The notes below the pieces were generated by a model. The model was not told the DNA's origin and made no database searches. It was given only the letters and a program-made list of their open reading frames with translations. A DNA stretch of 64,000 nt. Source: Yersinia ruckeri ATCC 29473. Lineage in GTDB: Bacteria > Pseudomonadota > Gammaproteobacteria > Enterobacterales > Enterobacteriaceae. The stretch lies in assembly GCF_000754815.1 (NCBI RefSeq), contig NZ_KN150747.1, positions 317,209-381,208 of the forward strand, given 5' to 3'. Positions 60,868 to 64,000 of this stretch are shown piece after piece. How positions within the stretch are numbered: the stretch's first letter is position 1; each line of letters opens with the position of its first letter. The translations under genes were made by a program, and so were the position numbers.

Positions 60868-61404
60868 ATGACAAAAACTGTAACTGCGAAGGGTAATGGG
60901 TTATGCCCTGAATGTGGATCAGCATTAGTGATCCGCAGCGGTAGTCATGGCCCATTTCTTGGATGTTCCCATTATCCTACATGCCAATATATACGCCCGC
61001 TAAAAGCACAGACAGATGGTCATATCATTAAAGTTCTGGAAGGGCAGGAATGTCCAAAATGTCAGTCTACGTTAGTACTTAGGCAAGGGCGCTATGGCAT
61101 GTTTATCGGCTGTAGCCAATATCCACAATGTAATCATACGGAAGTCATAGATAAACCGGATGAGACATCTATTGCGTGTCCGCAATGTGGCCAAGGTAAG
61201 TTATTGCAGAGAAAATCCCGCTTTGGGAAGGTTTTTTATGCCTGTAATCGCTATCCGGACTGCCAATTTTCACTTAATCAGCAACCTATAGCTGGAGAAT
61301 GCGCTCATTGCCACTATCCGCTTCTGATGGAAAAGCGTACTGCTCAAGGCGTAAAGCGTTCTTGTGCTAGTAGATTATGCGGAAAACCAGTAACAACTGA
61401 GTAA
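60868..61404 (+). CDS. yrdD: topoisomerase-like zinc-finger protein YrdD
   Basis: A 178-residue protein made of topoisomerase I-type zinc ribbons: CPECGSALVIRSGSHGPFLG, CPKCQSTLVLRQGRYGMFIG, CPQCGQGKLLQRKSRFGKVF, and a final CAHCHYPLL ... C pair. It probably binds nucleic acid; its role is unknown. The ATG at 60868 (MTKTV) has GAAGG upstream and gives the Escherichia length; an ATG at 60835 would add 11 residues. Confidence 0.9.
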   Translation: MTKTVTAKGNGLCPECGSALVIRSGSHGPFLGCSHYPTCQYIRPLKAQTDGHIIKVLEGQECPKCQSTLVLRQGRYGMFIGCSQYPQCNHTEVIDKPDETSIACPQCGQGKLLQRKSRFGKVFYACNRYPDCQFSLNQQPIAGECAHCHYPLLMEKRTAQGVKRSCASRLCGKPVTTE

Positions 61405-61410
61405 GAACCC

Positions 61411-61980
61411 ATGAGTAAAGAAGAAGTTTCCCGTTTCGAAGGTGTGCTGCAAGCTTTGCAGCAGGAAGAGATTATCGCCTATCCGACTGAGGCCGTTTTC
61501 GGGTTGGGCTGTGACCCAGATAGTGAGAAGGCAGTGAATGATTTGCTGGCATTAAAACAGCGGCCTTGGCAAAAAGGGCTGATTCTGATTGCCGCTAATT
61601 ATGAGCAGCTTTTACCTTATATTAATGATGAAAAACTGGATGATACTCAGCGAGCTACGATATTTTCCAGTTGGCCAGGCCCGGTAACATGGGTTATCCC
61701 AGTGAGAAAAACGACCCCGCGTTGGCTTACGGGGCATTTTAACTCTTTAGCGGTACGAGTTAGTGATCATCCTCTGGTCCAGCAGCTTTGCACTTATTAT
61801 GGTAAGCCGTTGGTGTCGACCAGTGCCAATCTGAGTGGATTGGAGCCTTGCCGTACTGAAGAAGACGTGAGAAAGCAGTTTGGTGCTGATTTCCCAGTAT
61901 TGTCGGGGCTGGTAGGGGGGCGTTTAAATCCATCCGAAATTCGTGATGCCCTCACCGGTGAGCATTTTCGCCAAGGTTAA
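61411..61980 (+). CDS. tsaC: threonylcarbamoyl-AMP synthase TsaC
   Basis: A 189-residue YrdC-domain enzyme that makes threonylcarbamoyl-AMP from Thr, bicarbonate and ATP for tRNA t6A. Motifs [15 protein letters not shown] and [12 protein letters not shown] are the substrate-binding segments of the family. aroE follows by 9 bases. Confidence 0.97.
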   Translation: MSKEEVSRFEGVLQALQQEEIIAYPTEAVFGLGCDPDSEKAVNDLLALKQRPWQKGLILIAANYEQLLPYINDEKLDDTQRATIFSSWPGPVTWVIPVRKTTPRWLTGHFNSLAVRVSDHPLVQQLCTYYGKPLVSTSANLSGLEPCRTEEDVRKQFGADFPVLSGLVGGRLNPSEIRDALTGEHFRQG

Positions 61981-61989
61981 GGACATCAA

Positions 61990-62811
61990 GTGGAACAACC
62001 ATTCGCAGTTTTTGGTAATCCGATTAGCCACAGTAAATCGCCGCGTATCCACGCCCTTTTTGCTGCTCAAACGGGAATCGCTCATCATTACGGAACGGTA
62101 CTCGCTCCCCATGATGACTTTGAAGCAACGCTGGCGGCTTTTTTTGCTCAAGGGGCGAAAGGCGCAAATATCACCACGCCATTTAAAGAACAGGCTTATG
62201 CTATTTCTGCCGAGTTGACCGATCGTGCCGCGTTTGCTGGTGCCGTGAATACGCTAAAAATGCAACAGAATGGGCATTTGCTCGGAGATAACACCGATGG
62301 TATTGGCTTGCTAAGCGATCTAGAACGTTTGAATCTGATCAAACCGCAGGATCGTATCTTGCTGGTTGGTGCTGGTGGTGCCGCTAGGGGAGTGATATTA
62401 CCGCTGCTTTTCTTCGGTTGCCAACTTGTTATTACTAACCGAACATTTAGCCGTGCGCAGCAGTTATCCGATGTTTTCCAACATCAGGGTGAAATCGAAG
62501 CCATTGAAATGGTGAATCTTGCCGCACAACAATTTGATTTAATCATCAATGCAACGGCGTCAGGCATTTATGGTGATGTTCCCACTCTTCCAGCTTCGCT
62601 GATTACTCAGAACTCTCGTTGCTACGATATGTTTTATCAACAGGGTTTAACGCCGTTCCTGGCTTGGGCGGCCACTCTTGGCGCGACGCAGTATGCGGAT
62701 GGTTTAGGAATGCTGGTTGGGCAGGCTGCGCATGCGTTCCATCTTTGGCACGGAGTGATGCCTGATGTTGAGCCAGTATTGATAGTGTTAAAAAAAGAGT
62801 TGGGTAACTGA
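61990..62811 (+). CDS. aroE: shikimate dehydrogenase
   Basis: A 273-residue NADP-dependent enzyme that reduces 3-dehydroshikimate. Catalytic Lys66 lies in [11 protein letters not shown] and the Asp in [10 protein letters not shown]; the NADP loop is [11 protein letters not shown] with [11 protein letters not shown]. The start codon is GTG at 61990, nine bases after tsaC. yrdB, which follows aroE in Escherichia, is absent here. Confidence 0.98.
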   Translation: MEQPFAVFGNPISHSKSPRIHALFAAQTGIAHHYGTVLAPHDDFEATLAAFFAQGAKGANITTPFKEQAYAISAELTDRAAFAGAVNTLKMQQNGHLLGDNTDGIGLLSDLERLNLIKPQDRILLVGAGGAARGVILPLLFFGCQLVITNRTFSRAQQLSDVFQHQGEIEAIEMVNLAAQQFDLIINATASGIYGDVPTLPASLITQNSRCYDMFYQQGLTPFLAWAATLGATQYADGLGMLVGQAAHAFHLWHGVMPDVEPVLIVLKKELGN

Positions 62812-62823
62812 TTGCGTCGGACA

Positions 62824-62856
62824 TATATAGAGGGAGTTAATTATTCCCTCTATATA
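62824..62856. terminator. hairpin between aroE and yrdA
   Basis: A perfect 12-bp stem, TATATAGAGGGA and TCCCTCTATATA, with a 9-base loop, between convergent aroE and yrdA. No long T run on either side. Confidence 0.6.
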
Positions 62857-62887
62857 GATAGAAATAGAATCGATGAGAGCGAAAGGA

Positions 62888-63430
62888 TTACTTTCCTTCA
62901 GCCAAATAGTTATCTTTCCAACGGACGTAATTGTTAGCTGAGTAAATCAGCCCTTCTCGTTCAGCAGGTGACAGTGGGCGAACTTGTTTCGCCGGACTTC
63001 CTATATAAAGATAGCCGCTCTCTAATCGTTTACCGGGCGCAATCAAACTACCTGCACCAATCATTACATCATCTTCTATCACTGCACCGTCCAGTAAAAT
63101 CGACCCCATGCCGACTAATACACTATTTCCTATCGTGCAGCCATGAAGCATGGCTTTATGCCCGACGGTGACATCTTCGCCGATGATAAGAGGATTACCC
63201 GCCGGATTATATTCGGACTGATGAGTAACATGTAACACACAGCCATCCTGAATATTGGTACGCGCACCAATTTTCACTTGGTTTACATCACCCCGGATAG
63301 CAACCAAGGGCCATATACTGACATCATCGCCGAGCAAAACATTACCGATTACTACGCTGGATCTGTCGATCATAACCTTTTGACCAAGGATTGGTGTGTA
63401 ATGAAGATAAGGACGAACAGAATCAGACAT
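62888..63430 (-). CDS. yrdA: gamma-carbonic-anhydrase-family protein YrdA
   Basis: A 180-residue left-handed beta-helix (hexapeptide-repeat) protein of the gamma-class carbonic anhydrase / CaiE group. Repeats such as VVIGNVLLGDDVSIWPLVAI and VIEDDVMIGAGSLI are visible, and the metal His set (HVTHQSEY ... GHKAMLHGC) is present. Activity of YrdA as an anhydrase is not settled. Start ATG 63430; the rrn promoter region begins just upstream on the other strand. Confidence 0.93.
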   Translation of the reverse strand: MSDSVRPYLHYTPILGQKVMIDRSSVVIGNVLLGDDVSIWPLVAIRGDVNQVKIGARTNIQDGCVLHVTHQSEYNPAGNPLIIGEDVTVGHKAMLHGCTIGNSVLVGMGSILLDGAVIEDDVMIGAGSLIAPGKRLESGYLYIGSPAKQVRPLSPAEREGLIYSANNYVRWKDNYLAEGK

Positions 63431-63596
63431 GGAAAGGCCTCGTAGTAGGAACGTATTTTATTGGCAATACTAGCTTTTGCTGGTGGAATTACAACCAAAA
63501 TGCCAGTGAGTTCAACTTGAATACAGTCAAGATCGTGCAAGATCTACCCGTAAGGAGTGAAAATCACTCAAACAGTAGAAAAAGGTGAAAAAAGGG
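63431..63596 (+). promoter_or_regulatory. upstream activating region of the rRNA operon
   Basis: AT-rich bases before the P1 promoter with A tracts (AGAAAAAGGTGAAAAAAGG just before the -35), the usual place of an UP element and Fis sites. Individual Fis sites were not assigned. Confidence 0.5.
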
Positions 63597-63624
63597 TTGT
63601 GCAAAAAATTCGACTCCCTATAAT
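63597..63624 (+). promoter_or_regulatory. rRNA operon promoter P1
   Basis: TTGTGC (63597-63602), a 16-base spacer and TATAAT (63619-63624) followed by a GC-rich discriminator (GCGC), the form of rrn P1 promoters that are controlled by ppGpp and DksA. Confidence 0.9.
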
Positions 63625-63707
63625 GCGCATCCATCGAGACGGCACACAACGAATCAAGTAGTTAAGTGACCGGCAAAGAGAACAGAGAAATTCAACGAAA
63701 TAAGTAG

Positions 63708-63735
63708 TTGACTCTGAGTGAGGAAAGCGTAATAT
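63708..63735 (+). promoter_or_regulatory. rRNA operon promoter P2
   Basis: TTGACT (63708-63713), a 16-base spacer and TAATAT (63730-63735), about 111 bases downstream of P1, as in Escherichia rrn operons. Confidence 0.85.
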
Positions 63736-63774
63736 GCGCACCTCGAGTTACCCACCGAAAGGTTGCTAACTCAC

Positions 63775-63787
63775 TGCTCTTTAACAA
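63775..63787 (+). promoter_or_regulatory. rrn leader boxA antitermination site
   Basis: TGCTCTTTAACAA matches the rrn boxA consensus bound by NusB and S10 (NusE, encoded at 39313). It lies in the leader about 185 bases before the 16S start. Confidence 0.9.
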
Positions 63788-63971
63788 TTTATCAGACAAT
63801 CTGTGTGGGCACTCGCAAGACGATATCTAGCCTGTTTCGGCAGGCAGAAGAAATATCAAAGTCTTGAAGAGTGACCAAAGCAGTACACATTTGAACTTCG
63901 GTTCGAATGCATATTTGCAGAAAGTAATCTTTGAGCATCGCTACCCTCGGGTAGCAAATCAAACAAATCTT

Positions 63972-64000
63972 AAATTGAAGAGTTTGATCATGGCTCAGAT
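63972..64000 (+). rRNA. 16S ribosomal RNA, first 29 bases
   Basis: AAATTGAAGAGTTTGATCAT and on is the universal enterobacterial 5' end of 16S rRNA; the rest lies beyond the window. The position next to yrdA corresponds to rrnD in Escherichia. Confidence 0.97.

Overview
The window is chromosomal DNA from a gammaproteobacterium of the Yersiniaceae, most likely a Yersinia. Evidence: near-Escherichia protein sequences across the str, S10, spc and alpha ribosomal operons, with Escherichia gene order (tsgA, ppiA, pabA, argD, yhfK, crp, yhfA, prkB, yheU, yheT, yheS, kefGB, yheV, slyD, slyX, fkpA, yheO, tusDCB, then str, bfd-bfr, S10, spc, alpha, zntR, arfA, mscL, trkA, rsmB, fmt, def, dprA, smg, yrdD, tsaC, aroE, yrdA and an rRNA operon). 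The species was not determined.

Layout. Bases 1-7900 are mostly accessory: the end of codA, tsgA, a DUF2946 protein with a TonB-dependent copper receptor, and a decayed beta-glucoside (cel/lic-type) locus. That locus keeps its LacI-type regulator, a GH4 6-phospho-beta-glucosidase and a perfect palindromic operator, but its PTS genes survive only as scraps of IIB and IIA. Bases 7900-14390 carry core genes (ppiA, pabA, argD, yhfK, crp, yhfA) with a possible fic relic between ppiA and pabA.

Bases 14388-18955 are an insertion between yhfA and prkB. It holds a dead IS200/IS605-type tnpB relic and, on the same strand, a tight AT-rich four-gene operon: a PLP-dependent cysteine-synthase-like enzyme, an adenine-PRTase-like phosphoribosyltransferase, an EamA-type exporter and an ATP-grasp ligase. 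I do not recognise the product. It looks like a compact biosynthesis-and-export pathway and is the best candidate here for an undescribed system. Bases 19192-33400 return to core genes, interrupted by a LysE exporter and two glycosyltransferases (GT9 and GT2) between yheT and yheS.

Bases 33390-53010 are the translation block: str (rpsL, rpsG, fusA, tufA), bfd-bfr, S10 (rpsJ to rpsQ), spc (rplN to rpmJ) and alpha (rpsM to rplQ). Control elements can be seen directly: the str promoter, the S10 promoter and leader hairpins, an extended -10 spc promoter, the S4-binding alpha leader with base pairing kept by wobble pairs, and strong terminators. Bases 53490-63430 hold zntR, arfA with its in-gene hairpin, mscL, the def-fmt-rsmB-trkA run on the minus strand, and dprA-smg-yrdD-tsaC-aroE on the plus strand. 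The window ends in an rRNA promoter region (P1, P2, boxA) and the first bases of 16S rRNA.
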